Shown here: in pieces, positions 1 to 5,786 of the stretch
How positions within the stretch are numbered: the stretch's first letter is position 1
How the letters are laid out: each line of letters starts with the position of its first letter
From: an uncultured Clostridia bacterium
GTDB lineage: Bacteria > Bacillota > Clostridia > Oscillospirales > Oscillospiraceae
NCBI GenBank assembly: GCA_946405655.1
Contig: CAMJHX010000010.1
Span: 1-15,507, forward strand
Reading direction: 5' to 3'
DNA length: 15,507 bases
Notes under the pieces: model-generated
The model's input: the letters and a program-made list of their open reading frames with translations, nothing else
The model's database searches: none
What the model was told of the DNA's origin: nothing
Made by a program: the position numbers and the translations under genes

Positions 1-858
1 TTACTCGTTTTCGATCTTGTCCGCGAGCTCCTTGAGCCAGGGGGCGTCGAGGGTTTCGACGCGGCCGTGGTCGACGGACTCTGCGATGACGGGCTCGATG
101 GGGAGCTTCGCCACGACGGGGATGTTGTGCTCGAGGGCGATCTTCTCGATGTGGCTGTCGCCGAAGATGGCGTGCTGCTTGCCGCAGTCGGGGCACTGGT
201 AGTAGCTCATGTTCTCCACGAGACCCAGAACCGGGACGTTCAACATGCTCGCCATGTTGACGGCCTTGGAGACGATCATGCTGACGAGCTCCTGGGGGCT
301 GGTGACCACGACGACGCCGGCGATCGGCAGGCTCTGGAACACGGTGAGCGGCACGTCGCCCGTTCCGGGAGGCATATCGACGAACATATACTCGACCTCT
401 TCCCACTGGACGTCCGTCCAGAACTGGGTGACGGCGCCGGCGATGACGGGGCCGCGCCAGACGACGGGGTCGGTCTCGTTCGGGAGCAGCAGGTTGATGC
501 TCATCAGCTCGATGCCGGTGCGGGTGCGGCTGGGATAGAGGAAATCCTCGCCGCCCATGGCGCCGCCGTGGATGCCGAAGGCCTGCGGGATCGAGGGGCC
601 GGTGATGTCCGCATCGAGGACAGCCGCCTGATGGCCGCGGCGCTGCATCTCGCAGGCGAGCAGGCTCGTCACGAGGCTCTTGCCGACGCCGCCCTTGCCG
701 GAGACGACGGCGATGACCTTATCGACTCTCGCGCCGGGGCGCAGGTTCTGCAGGAAGGACTGGGGCTCGGTGCGGGAAGCGCAGTCGCTGCCGCAGGTGG
801 AGCAGTCGTGGGTGCAGTCTTCCGGCACGGCTGCGTTGGGATCATGTACATCATGCAT
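1..858 (-). CDS. mrp: Mrp/NBP35 family ATP-binding Fe-S cluster carrier protein
   Basis: Complete 285-residue cytosolic P-loop ATPase of the Mrp/NBP35/ApbC (MinD-like) group. In this family a homodimer binds an Fe-S cluster and passes it to target enzymes. Visible motifs are a deviant Walker A, GKGGVGKS, at residues 54-61 (signature Lys55, Lys60), a LDADITGPSIP switch region from residue 81, a DMPPGTGD Walker B region near 161-168, and a CPDC pair (Cys222, Cys225) expected to hold the bridging cluster. An N-terminal Cys cluster (Cys15, 19, 22, 26) resembles the extra Cys-rich leader of NBP35-like members and is absent from short ApbC proteins. The start at 858 is supported by GGAGGTAAG about 8 nt upstream and by a consensus promoter. 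The TAA stop lies on the first three bases of the window, so the gene is whole. The client proteins cannot be inferred. Confidence 0.95.
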   Translation of the reverse strand: MHDVHDPNAAVPEDCTHDCSTCGSDCASRTEPQSFLQNLRPGARVDKVIAVVSGKGGVGKSLVTSLLACEMQRRGHQAAVLDADITGPSIPQAFGIHGGAMGGEDFLYPSRTRTGIELMSINLLLPNETDPVVWRGPVIAGAVTQFWTDVQWEEVEYMFVDMPPGTGDVPLTVFQSLPIAGVVVVTSPQELVSMIVSKAVNMASMLNVPVLGLVENMSYYQCPDCGKQHAIFGDSHIEKIALEHNIPVVAKLPIEPVIAESVDHGRVETLDAPWLKELADKIENE

Positions 859-893
859 GGGAATCTTACCTCCGTTTGTTTTCAGATGGCCTT

Positions 894-921
894 ATTATAA
901 CCGCTTTTTGCAGAAAGTCAA
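894..921 (-). promoter_or_regulatory. sigma-A promoter of the mrp gene
   Basis: On the minus strand a TTGACT -35 box (916-921) and a perfect TATAAT -10 box (894-899) are separated by 16 nt. Transcription would start near 887, leaving a leader of about 28 nt that contains the GGAGG ribosome site. The flavodoxin terminator lies just upstream, so mrp appears to be its own transcription unit. Confidence 0.8.
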
Positions 922-934
922 CCAAATGGAGCTT

Positions 935-970
935 CCGTAAGAAAAAGCACCCCCGAGACGGAGGTGCTTT
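935..970 (-). terminator. Intrinsic terminator of the flavodoxin-like gene
   Basis: An 8-bp stem (AAAGCACC at 944-951 paired with GGTGCTTT at 963-970) with an 11-nt loop is followed on the minus strand by a short U-rich run (TTCTT, 939-943). It begins 16 nt after the stop codon of the flavodoxin-like gene and lies before the mrp promoter. Confidence 0.8.
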
Positions 971-986
971 CATGATTCAGCCGATA

Positions 987-1532
987 TCAGGTGGGCTCGT
1001 GCCATTTCATGACGTCGAGCGGCTCGCGGGTCTCCTTGACCCAGTCGATCGCGGCGTTGATGCCGTCCCAGGTGGCGGGCTCGCCCTTGCCGGTCTTCGC
1101 CATCTGCAGCGTGGCCTTGTCAGCATCGCTCAGATTGCTCTTGCCCTCGAGACGGGCGACGATGGACTTGTTGACCATCTTCATGACGGGCTTGAAATAC
1201 ACCGGCAGCTTGTCCATATCGAAGCGGCCCTGCAGGGAGAACACCTTGACGTCCGCGCCGAGACCGTGCTTGGAGCGGCAGACCTTCTCCTGCGCGTCGG
1301 TGGGAGCGCCCATGCCGACCTGCACAACGCCCTTGACGTCATAATCCTTCATGGCGGCGTCCAGACCGGAGACCTTGCCGTTCATGAGCCAGCCGATGAA
1401 GACGACTTCCATGCCCTTGGGCAGACCGCAGTTCTTCACATCATAGCAGGGGATGGCGAGCTTGCGGGACATCTCTCTCGCATAGTACTCGCAGGAACCG
1501 GAGGTGGAGGTATAGATGATGGCACTGATCAT
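987..1532 (-). CDS. Flavodoxin-like (FMN-binding) protein
   Basis: A 181-residue cytosolic protein with a flavodoxin fold. It starts with a beta strand (ISAIIYTS) running into the phosphate-binding loop TSTSGSCE at residues 8-15, where a flavodoxin Thr/Ser-rich loop grips the FMN phosphate; this is followed by a helix (YYAREMSRKL). A second strand, MEVVFIGWLMNG (41-52), and a stretch around GRFDMDKLPVYFKPVMKM (102-119) recall the long-chain flavodoxin and HemG-like protoporphyrinogen oxidase group. The exact redox role is unknown. It could be a general electron carrier or a flavin oxidoreductase. The start at 1532 is backed by GGAAAGGGG upstream and by a near-consensus promoter. It is monocistronic. 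A link to the hemZ gene 4 kb away would be speculation. Confidence 0.8.
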   Translation of the reverse strand: MISAIIYTSTSGSCEYYAREMSRKLAIPCYDVKNCGLPKGMEVVFIGWLMNGKVSGLDAAMKDYDVKGVVQVGMGAPTDAQEKVCRSKHGLGADVKVFSLQGRFDMDKLPVYFKPVMKMVNKSIVARLEGKSNLSDADKATLQMAKTGKGEPATWDGINAAIDWVKETREPLDVMKWHEPT

Positions 1533-1568
1533 TTGTATTGCCCCTTTCCAATTATTGTTACCCGTATC

Positions 1569-1585
1569 ATCGGCAAAATGCCGAT
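1569..1585. promoter_or_regulatory. Inverted repeat near the transcription start of the flavodoxin-like gene; candidate operator
   Basis: A perfect 7-bp inverted repeat, ATCGGCA-AAA-TGCCGAT, lies 15 bp downstream of the -10 box, about 9 to 25 nt into the predicted transcript. This is a usual place for a repressor operator, but a small 5' UTR hairpin is equally possible. No regulator gene is next to it. Confidence 0.45.
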
Positions 1586-1600
1586 AAATATCATGGTATT

Positions 1601-1629
1601 ATTCTAGCCCGAACAGAGGGTATTGTCAA
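1601..1629 (-). promoter_or_regulatory. sigma-A promoter of the flavodoxin-like gene
   Basis: On the minus strand a perfect TTGACA (1624-1629), a 17-nt spacer and TAGAAT (1601-1606). The predicted start is near 1594, giving a leader of about 62 nt that contains the inverted repeat at 1569-1585. Confidence 0.85.
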
Positions 1630-1683
1630 TCTAAAAATGTGTTTTTCACGACACTTGGACCATCTTTTCACGGGGATTGCCTC

Positions 1684-1712
1684 TTGCCAGCGGGATGGTT
1701 TCGCAGTATAAT
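1684..1712 (+). promoter_or_regulatory. sigma-A promoter of the membrane Ser/Thr kinase gene
   Basis: TTGCCA (1684-1689), a 17-nt spacer and a perfect TATAAT (1707-1712). The predicted start is near 1719, about 49 nt before the ATG at 1768. It is divergent from the flavodoxin promoter, with about 55 bp between the two -35 boxes. Confidence 0.85.
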
Positions 1713-1767
1713 ACAAGCTGGTGTAATACCCGAAATCACTTTCCATCTGAAAGGTGGGATTTTTTCC

Positions 1768-3876
1768 ATGAATGAACTTCCCGAATTCAACGGCTGGCAG
1801 GGCGTTCGCGCGCTGGGCGCGGGGCGCTGCGGCGAGACGTATGAAATCGTGCGGGACGACGGCTTCGGCACCGCCGAGCACGGCGCGCTGAAGATCATCA
1901 GCATCGCCTCGTCCGACGATGCGCAGGAGACCGCCCAGCTCCGGCAGCAGCTCGAAGCCATGAGCCGCGTGCTGCGCGCCTCCGCCGCACTGAGTGAAAA
2001 CAAGAATCTGCTCGTGTGGCGCGACCACGCCATCCGCCGCTATGCCGACGGCAGCGGCTGGGAGATCAGCCTGCGCACGGATCTCGCCGTGCCGCTGGAG
2101 CGCTACATCCGCAGCCACACCTACGGCGAGAGCGACGTGGCGAAGATCGGCGCCGGCATCTGCAATGCCCTCGCCCTCTGCCGCGACCGCGGCATCGTCC
2201 ACGGCGACGTGAAGCCCCAGAACATCTTCGTCTCCGGCGGCAACTTTGAGGGCTCGCTGGACGTGCGCCTCGGCGACTTCGGCATGGCGGCGCTCGTGCC
2301 GGACGCGGCGGGCGACTTTGCCGCGCCCGAGGTGCTCTGCGGCGAGGAGCCCAGCGCCGAGAACGACGTCTACTCCCTCGGCATGGTGCTCTACTGGATG
2401 CTCAACGACCGGCGCGTGCCGTTTGCGCCGCTGCCGCCCGAGGGCGTGAGCGGATCGGATCTCGCGATCGCGCGCGATATGCGTCTGCGCGGCGACCCGA
2501 TGCCGAAGCCGCTGCACGGCAGCAAGGCGCTGCAGGCCGTCGTGATGAAGGCGATCGCCGATCAGCCGGCGGACCGCTATCAGTCCGCGGAGGAGCTGCG
2601 CGACGCGCTCCTGAACGCCGTGCGCCGTCCCGGCACGGCGCAGACCGCCCCCGGCACTGCCGCAGCTGCGGCGGCTGCCCCGGTCGCCGCGAGCGCCGCT
2701 GCGAAGGCGGAGCGCAAGGCAGAGCAGGCCAAGGCCGCGAAAGCCGCGGAGAAGCGCCGCAAGAGCGCACCCGTGGAGGACGATTACGACGAGGATGAGG
2801 ACGAGCCGAAGGGCAAGGGCCTCCGCCGCGCCGTCTGGATCGTCGGCGCCGTGGCGCTGCTGGCGCTGCTGGCGCTGCTCGGCTCCGTGCTCTTCGGAGG
2901 CGGCGGCAAGAAGGAAGAGAAAAACACCTTTGAAATTACCCTCTCCATGGACAAGGCCGAGATCGCGCCGGACGAGGAGATCAACCTCATCGCCGAGGTC
3001 AAGGTCACCGACGAGAGCGGCACGACGCGCCTCCTCTCCGACCCGAAGATCGAGTGGAGCAGCAGCCGCGAATCCGTCGCCGAGGTCTCCAGCAAGGGCG
3101 TGGTCAAGGGCCTGAAGGAGGGCGACGCGCGCATCACCGCGAAGTTCGTCACCGACGAGGAAAAGAAGACCGACGTGGAGGCGCACTGCGACGTGACCGT
3201 CACGAAGGACGCCATCAAGATCACGAAGATCGAGCTCGGCCGCGAGGAGGCGGAGCTCAAGATCGGCGACAAGCTGACGCTGGACGTGAAGGTCGAGCCG
3301 AAGGACGCCGACATCAAGAACATCAGCTGGACCAGCGATGACAGCAACATCGCAAGCGTGAAGGACGGCGTGGTCACCGCGCATCAGGCGGGCAAGGCCA
3401 CGATCACCGCCTCCTCCGGCGACAAGAGCAACAAGGTCGAGGCCAAGTGCGTCATCACGGTCAAGCCCAAGGCGGAGATCCGCACCGTGAGCTGCCCGAC
3501 CGGCAACGTGACCCTCACGAACGTCGGCAGCGCCGCCACCGTGACCTTCACCGTGACCGGCGCAGAGCTCGGCAGCGTGGCAAACACCGCAAAGGTCTAT
3601 GCCACGGACGGCTCTGTGATCCAGCTCGGCACGCTCCAGCGCTCCGCCGGCTCCAACAGCGACACCTACACCGTGACCATCACGGCGCTGAAGGACGGCG
3701 TGAGCACGATCGCCTTTGAGATCACGGATCCGGACGGCACCGCGCACTCCGCCACCTGCGGCGTGAACGTCACGATCCCGACCCCGGAGCCGACGCCGGT
3801 CCCGACGCCGACGCCCACACCGGAGCCGACCACCCCGCCCGAAACGGACGCCCCGGACGAAGGCGGAGACAGATAA
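1768..3876 (+). CDS. Membrane Ser/Thr protein kinase with extracellular BIG2 Ig-like domains
   Basis: A 702-residue one-pass membrane protein with a Hanks-type kinase inside the cell. Residues about 9-287 are the kinase: glycine loop GAGRCGETYE (17-26), ATP lysine Lys42 in ALKII, catalytic loop HGDVKPQN (145-152, Asp147, Asn152), DFG (170-172) and APE (186-188). The HRD arginine is Gly146, so this is a non-RD kinase. An Ala/Lys-rich linker (295-335) and an acidic patch (338-346) lead to one membrane helix (about 355-376). Outside are two BIG2-like Ig domains (about 387-478 and 484-566), a third beta-rich domain (570-670) and a Pro/Thr/Glu tail from 671. BIG2 domains take the place of the PASTA repeats of PrkC/StkP, so the ligand is probably not muropeptide. 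The start at 1768 is chosen for AAGGTGGG 9 nt upstream and the kinase homology; an in-frame upstream extension to 1639 would begin before the promoter. No PP2C phosphatase is adjacent. Confidence 0.9.
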   Translation: MNELPEFNGWQGVRALGAGRCGETYEIVRDDGFGTAEHGALKIISIASSDDAQETAQLRQQLEAMSRVLRASAALSENKNLLVWRDHAIRRYADGSGWEISLRTDLAVPLERYIRSHTYGESDVAKIGAGICNALALCRDRGIVHGDVKPQNIFVSGGNFEGSLDVRLGDFGMAALVPDAAGDFAAPEVLCGEEPSAENDVYSLGMVLYWMLNDRRVPFAPLPPEGVSGSDLAIARDMRLRGDPMPKPLHGSKALQAVVMKAIADQPADRYQSAEELRDALLNAVRRPGTAQTAPGTAAAAAAAPVAASAAAKAERKAEQAKAAKAAEKRRKSAPVEDDYDEDEDEPKGKGLRRAVWIVGAVALLALLALLGSVLFGGGGKKEEKNTFEITLSMDKAEIAPDEEINLIAEVKVTDESGTTRLLSDPKIEWSSSRESVAEVSSKGVVKGLKEGDARITAKFVTDEEKKTDVEAHCDVTVTKDAIKITKIELGREEAELKIGDKLTLDVKVEPKDADIKNISWTSDDSNIASVKDGVVTAHQAGKATITASSGDKSNKVEAKCVITVKPKAEIRTVSCPTGNVTLTNVGSAATVTFTVTGAELGSVANTAKVYATDGSVIQLGTLQRSAGSNSDTYTVTITALKDGVSTIAFEITDPDGTAHSATCGVNVTIPTPEPTPVPTPTPTPEPTTPPETDAPDEGGDR

Positions 3877-3890
3877 CACATTCCATCCAA

Positions 3891-3926
3891 GACGCGCCGC
3901 GAAATGCGGCGCGTCCTTTTCTTTTC
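3891..3926 (+). terminator. Intrinsic terminator of the kinase gene
   Basis: A perfect 10-bp GC-rich stem (GACGCGCCGC at 3891-3900 with GCGGCGCGTC at 3906-3915), a 5-nt loop and a T-rich run (CTTTTCTTTT). It begins 14 nt past the kinase stop and insulates the Hsp20 gene. Confidence 0.93.
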
Positions 3927-3935
3927 CTGTCGAAA

Positions 3936-3962
3936 TTAGCACTCTTTTGGTTTAAGTGCTAA
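3936..3962. promoter_or_regulatory. CIRCE operator (HrcA binding site)
   Basis: TTAGCACTC (3936-3944), a 9-nt spacer, then AAGTGCTAA (3954-3962). This matches the CIRCE consensus TTAGCACTC-N9-GAGTGCTAA at 17 of 18 arm positions; the single change is G to A at the first base of the right arm. CIRCE is bound by the heat-labile repressor HrcA. It sits upstream of the Hsp20 gene, placing that gene under class I heat-shock control. Confidence 0.93.
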
Positions 3963-3974
3963 AATTCATATTCT
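3947..3974 (+). promoter_or_regulatory. Possible promoter of the Hsp20 gene, overlapping CIRCE
   Basis: TTGGTT (3947-3952) and TATTCT (3969-3974) with a 16-nt spacer would place the -35 box inside CIRCE, a common arrangement for HrcA repression. A rival is TTGGAA (3990-3995) with TAATTT (4013-4018), 17 nt apart. Both are weak, and only the general location is supported. The leader would be long (roughly 75 to 120 nt). Confidence 0.4.
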
Positions 3975-4099
3975 GTTCACATATTACTGTTGGAATGTTC
4001 ATAATTGTAGGGTAATTTATATATCAGAAAACGCGAGAGATTGAAAAATATCCCGCAAGTTTCATTCACATTGTATAACATTCCAGGAGGTAATATAAA

Positions 4100-4540
4100 A
4101 TGTTCGAAATCATGCCTTTTGACCGCAGAAGCTACCGTATGCGTCCCTTCGATCCCTTCCGGGAGATGCAGGAGATGCAGAGAGCGTTCTGGAACACCCC
4201 GGCCGTGAGCAACGGCTTCCGCACCGACATCAGCGAGACCAACGACGCCTACAAGCTGGAGGCAGAGCTGCCCGGCTTCAAGAAGGAGGACATCAAGGTC
4301 GACATTGACGACGATACCCTCACCATCAAGGCCGAGCACACCGAGAGCAACGATGAGCAGAACGACGAGGGCGAATACGTCCGCCGCGAGCGTTACTACG
4401 GCTCCTACTCCCGCAGCTTCAACGTCTCCGAGATCGAGGTGGACGGCATCACCGCCGCCTACGAGAACGGCATCCTCACGCTGAACATGCCGAAGAAAGC
4501 CCCGGTCAAGCCGGAGAGCAAACATCTCGAGATTCTCTGA
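4100..4540 (+). CDS. Small heat-shock protein, Hsp20/alpha-crystallin family
   Basis: A 146-residue ATP-independent chaperone of the Hsp20 family, which forms oligomers that hold unfolding proteins for refolding by DnaK/ClpB. A Met/Phe/Arg-rich N-terminal arm (1-38) precedes the alpha-crystallin domain (about 40-133), with the signatures ELPGFKKEDIKVDI (56-69) and the closing AAYENGILTLNMPK (119-132). The C-terminal tail HLEIL carries the short hydrophobic I-x-I/L-type motif that docks onto neighbouring subunits. Length is normal for the family. AGGAGGT at 4085-4091 fixes the start. It is monocistronic, between the kinase terminator and its own terminator, and the CIRCE site about 140 bp upstream suggests heat induction through HrcA. 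Confidence 0.96.
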   Translation: MFEIMPFDRRSYRMRPFDPFREMQEMQRAFWNTPAVSNGFRTDISETNDAYKLEAELPGFKKEDIKVDIDDDTLTIKAEHTESNDEQNDEGEYVRRERYYGSYSRSFNVSEIEVDGITAAYENGILTLNMPKKAPVKPESKHLEIL

Positions 4541-4570
4541 TCTTTCAAGTCTCTTTTCCCCCTTCAAATA

Positions 4571-4605
4571 AATGGCGCACTGCTTTTGCAGTGCGCCATT
4601 TTCGA
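4571..4605 (+). terminator. Intrinsic terminator of the Hsp20 gene
   Basis: A perfect 13-bp stem (4571-4583 with 4588-4600) closed by a TTTT loop. The last pairs are A:U, and TTCGATT follows. It starts 30 nt past the stop codon. The U-run is modest but the stem is very stable. Confidence 0.85.
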
Positions 4606-4629
4606 TTGATTCGAGTGTATTCAAATGCT

Positions 4630-4760
4630 TGTCATCCTGAGCGGAGCGCGTCAGCGCGCAGTCGAAGGATCTAGGCTTGGCAGCAGAGGAAAACCGTCTG
4701 CGTCTCTCCAACTGCTCTGCCAAGATTCTTCGACTCCACTTCGTTCCGCTCAGAATGACA
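4630..4760. repeat. Imperfect long inverted-repeat element, MITE-like or dispersed repeat
   Basis: The left arm (4630-4683) starts TGTCATCCTGAGCGG and continues to GTCGAAGGATCT and TGGCAG. The right arm (4717-4760), read on the minus strand, starts TGTCATTCTGAGCGG and continues to GTCGAAGAATCT and TGGCAG. The arms match over nearly their whole length, apart from a small insertion in the left arm that carries its own mini-palindrome (GCGCGTCAGCGCGC) and a 5-nt insertion before TGGCAG. The centre (4684-4716) is about 33 bp with no gene. From memory, TGTCATTCTGAGCG...GTCGAAGAATCT repeats occur in several bacterial genomes. It lies between two convergent terminators, a neutral landing site. No transposase is present. 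Confidence 0.75.
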
Positions 4761-4784
4761 TCTTTTTTACTGCGGATGAACCAA

Positions 4785-4819
4785 ATAGAAAAGAGCCTGC
4801 CGCGGCAGGCTCTCTTTTT
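4785..4819 (-). terminator. Terminator of the hemZ-nucleoside kinase operon, potentially bidirectional
   Basis: A perfect 9-bp stem (AGAGCCTGC at 4792-4800 with GCAGGCTCT at 4805-4813) and a CGCG loop. On the minus strand it is followed by TTTCTAT (4785-4791) and begins about 10 nt past the kinase stop. On the plus strand it is followed by CTTTTT, so it could also stop rightward transcripts. Confidence 0.9.
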
Positions 4820-4823
4820 GCTC

Positions 4824-5768
4824 TCAGTAGTGGTATACTCCGCCGCCGATGAATTCTCTCAGCATACTCTCCGGCTGGAGGAGGGCGGGGTCGACGTCCT
4901 CGAAGCGCTCGAGCGCGGGGAGGATGCTGCGGATCTCGTCATACCGCTCGGCGCCCTCCGGCACGGCGGCGAGCAGGGGCTCGGCATAGTGCTTGAGGAT
5001 GGAGACCTCGCTGGGGAAGGCGGTATCGAACTTGAGATCGGCGCGCTCCTTGAACGGGGAAATGTACTTCTTCTCGCCCCGGCGGACGTTGGCCCACATG
5101 TCGAGCGTGCCGGCGGCGTCGGTGCCGCGGAAGTTATTATCGCGCACGAGGCGGCGCATCAGGCGCATCCATGTGCCCTTGAAGATCATCTTCCCCTCCT
5201 CGTCCTGCACGTTGGAGCGGGCGGAGATGTACAGCCGGAACGCACCGGGGACGTGGGCGAAGATATCATCGTTGAGCGCGTGGATGCCCTCACAGACGGC
5301 GACCTCATTGTCCTTCAGGCGCATGGGCTTGCCGATGGGACCCGCCTGAATGCGCGTGGCGAAGTTATACAGCGGCTGGTGGATGGTCTTGCCCGCCGCG
5401 AGCGCGCGCAGATGCTCGCCGAGCAGGTCGAGGTTCAGGCACTCGGGAGACTCCAGATCATCCTTGCCGTCGCGCGTTTTGGGGCTGGTCTTGGGGTTGT
5501 AGGTGCGGTAATAGTTATCCATCGAGAGGCTCTGGCTGTGGATTCCGCGCTTCTCGAGCGCCTCGGCGATCTTCATGGCGGTGGTCGTCTTGCCGCTGCC
5601 GCTCGGACCGGAGAGCAGCACGATCGGGCAGGTGGACACCCGCATGGCGATCAGATCCGCCGCGCCTTCGATCTTGGCCTGATACTGCGCGTCGCATTGA
5701 TCCAGAAATGCCTTCGGATCGGTACGCAGGGCGTCGTTGATCTCACTGAGCTGGAAAAAGTTCATCAT
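4824..5768 (-). CDS. Uridine kinase/phosphoribulokinase-family nucleoside kinase
   Basis: A 314-residue cytosolic P-loop kinase of the PRK/URK family, expected to phosphorylate a nucleoside (uridine or cytidine by analogy) or a similar sugar alcohol using ATP or GTP. The P-loop is GPSGSGKT (54-61). SLSMDNYYR (80-88) matches the substrate-binding region of uridine kinases (usually D-x-F/Y-Y), and CEGIHAL (159-165) is the family's conserved strand. RLVRDNNFRG (206-215) is the lid-like Arg-rich segment. It is longer than a standard uridine kinase (about 210 residues), with extra N-terminal (about 45) and C-terminal (about 70) stretches, so the substrate may differ. The start at 5768 has AGGAGG 9 nt upstream; a second ATG follows at once but is spaced worse. 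It is downstream of hemZ with an 18-nt gap, in one operon. Confidence 0.88.
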   Translation of the reverse strand: MMNFFQLSEINDALRTDPKAFLDQCDAQYQAKIEGAADLIAMRVSTCPIVLLSGPSGSGKTTTAMKIAEALEKRGIHSQSLSMDNYYRTYNPKTSPKTRDGKDDLESPECLNLDLLGEHLRALAAGKTIHQPLYNFATRIQAGPIGKPMRLKDNEVAVCEGIHALNDDIFAHVPGAFRLYISARSNVQDEEGKMIFKGTWMRLMRRLVRDNNFRGTDAAGTLDMWANVRRGEKKYISPFKERADLKFDTAFPSEVSILKHYAEPLLAAVPEGAERYDEIRSILPALERFEDVDPALLQPESMLREFIGGGVYHY

Positions 5769-5786
5769 AGCGCTGTTCCTCCTTGT

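Noticed and set aside
1639..1767. In-frame N-terminal extension of the kinase starting at 1639
   Set aside because: It begins upstream of the well-matched promoter at 1684-1712, has no ribosome site and is not kinase-like. The ATG at 1768 has a good AAGGTGGG.
2852..2878. Three direct TGGCGCTGC repeats
   Set aside because: They encode the Ala-Leu-Leu repeats of the membrane helix. They might be slippage-prone but do not break the frame here.
3781..3840. Repetitive CCGACGCC-like runs resembling a tandem repeat array
   Set aside because: They encode the Pro/Thr/Glu tail of the kinase in frame; this is ordinary coding low complexity, with no spacers as in CRISPR.
1591..3942. A 783-codon minus-strand open frame opposite the kinase gene
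   Set aside because: Asp/Arg/Ala/Val/Leu-rich shadow with no domain. The plus strand has a complete kinase with promoter, ribosome site and terminator.
4041..4079. TTGAAA and TGTATAAC as a promoter close to the Hsp20 start
   Set aside because: The spacing is about 27 nt, and transcription would begin on the ribosome binding site.
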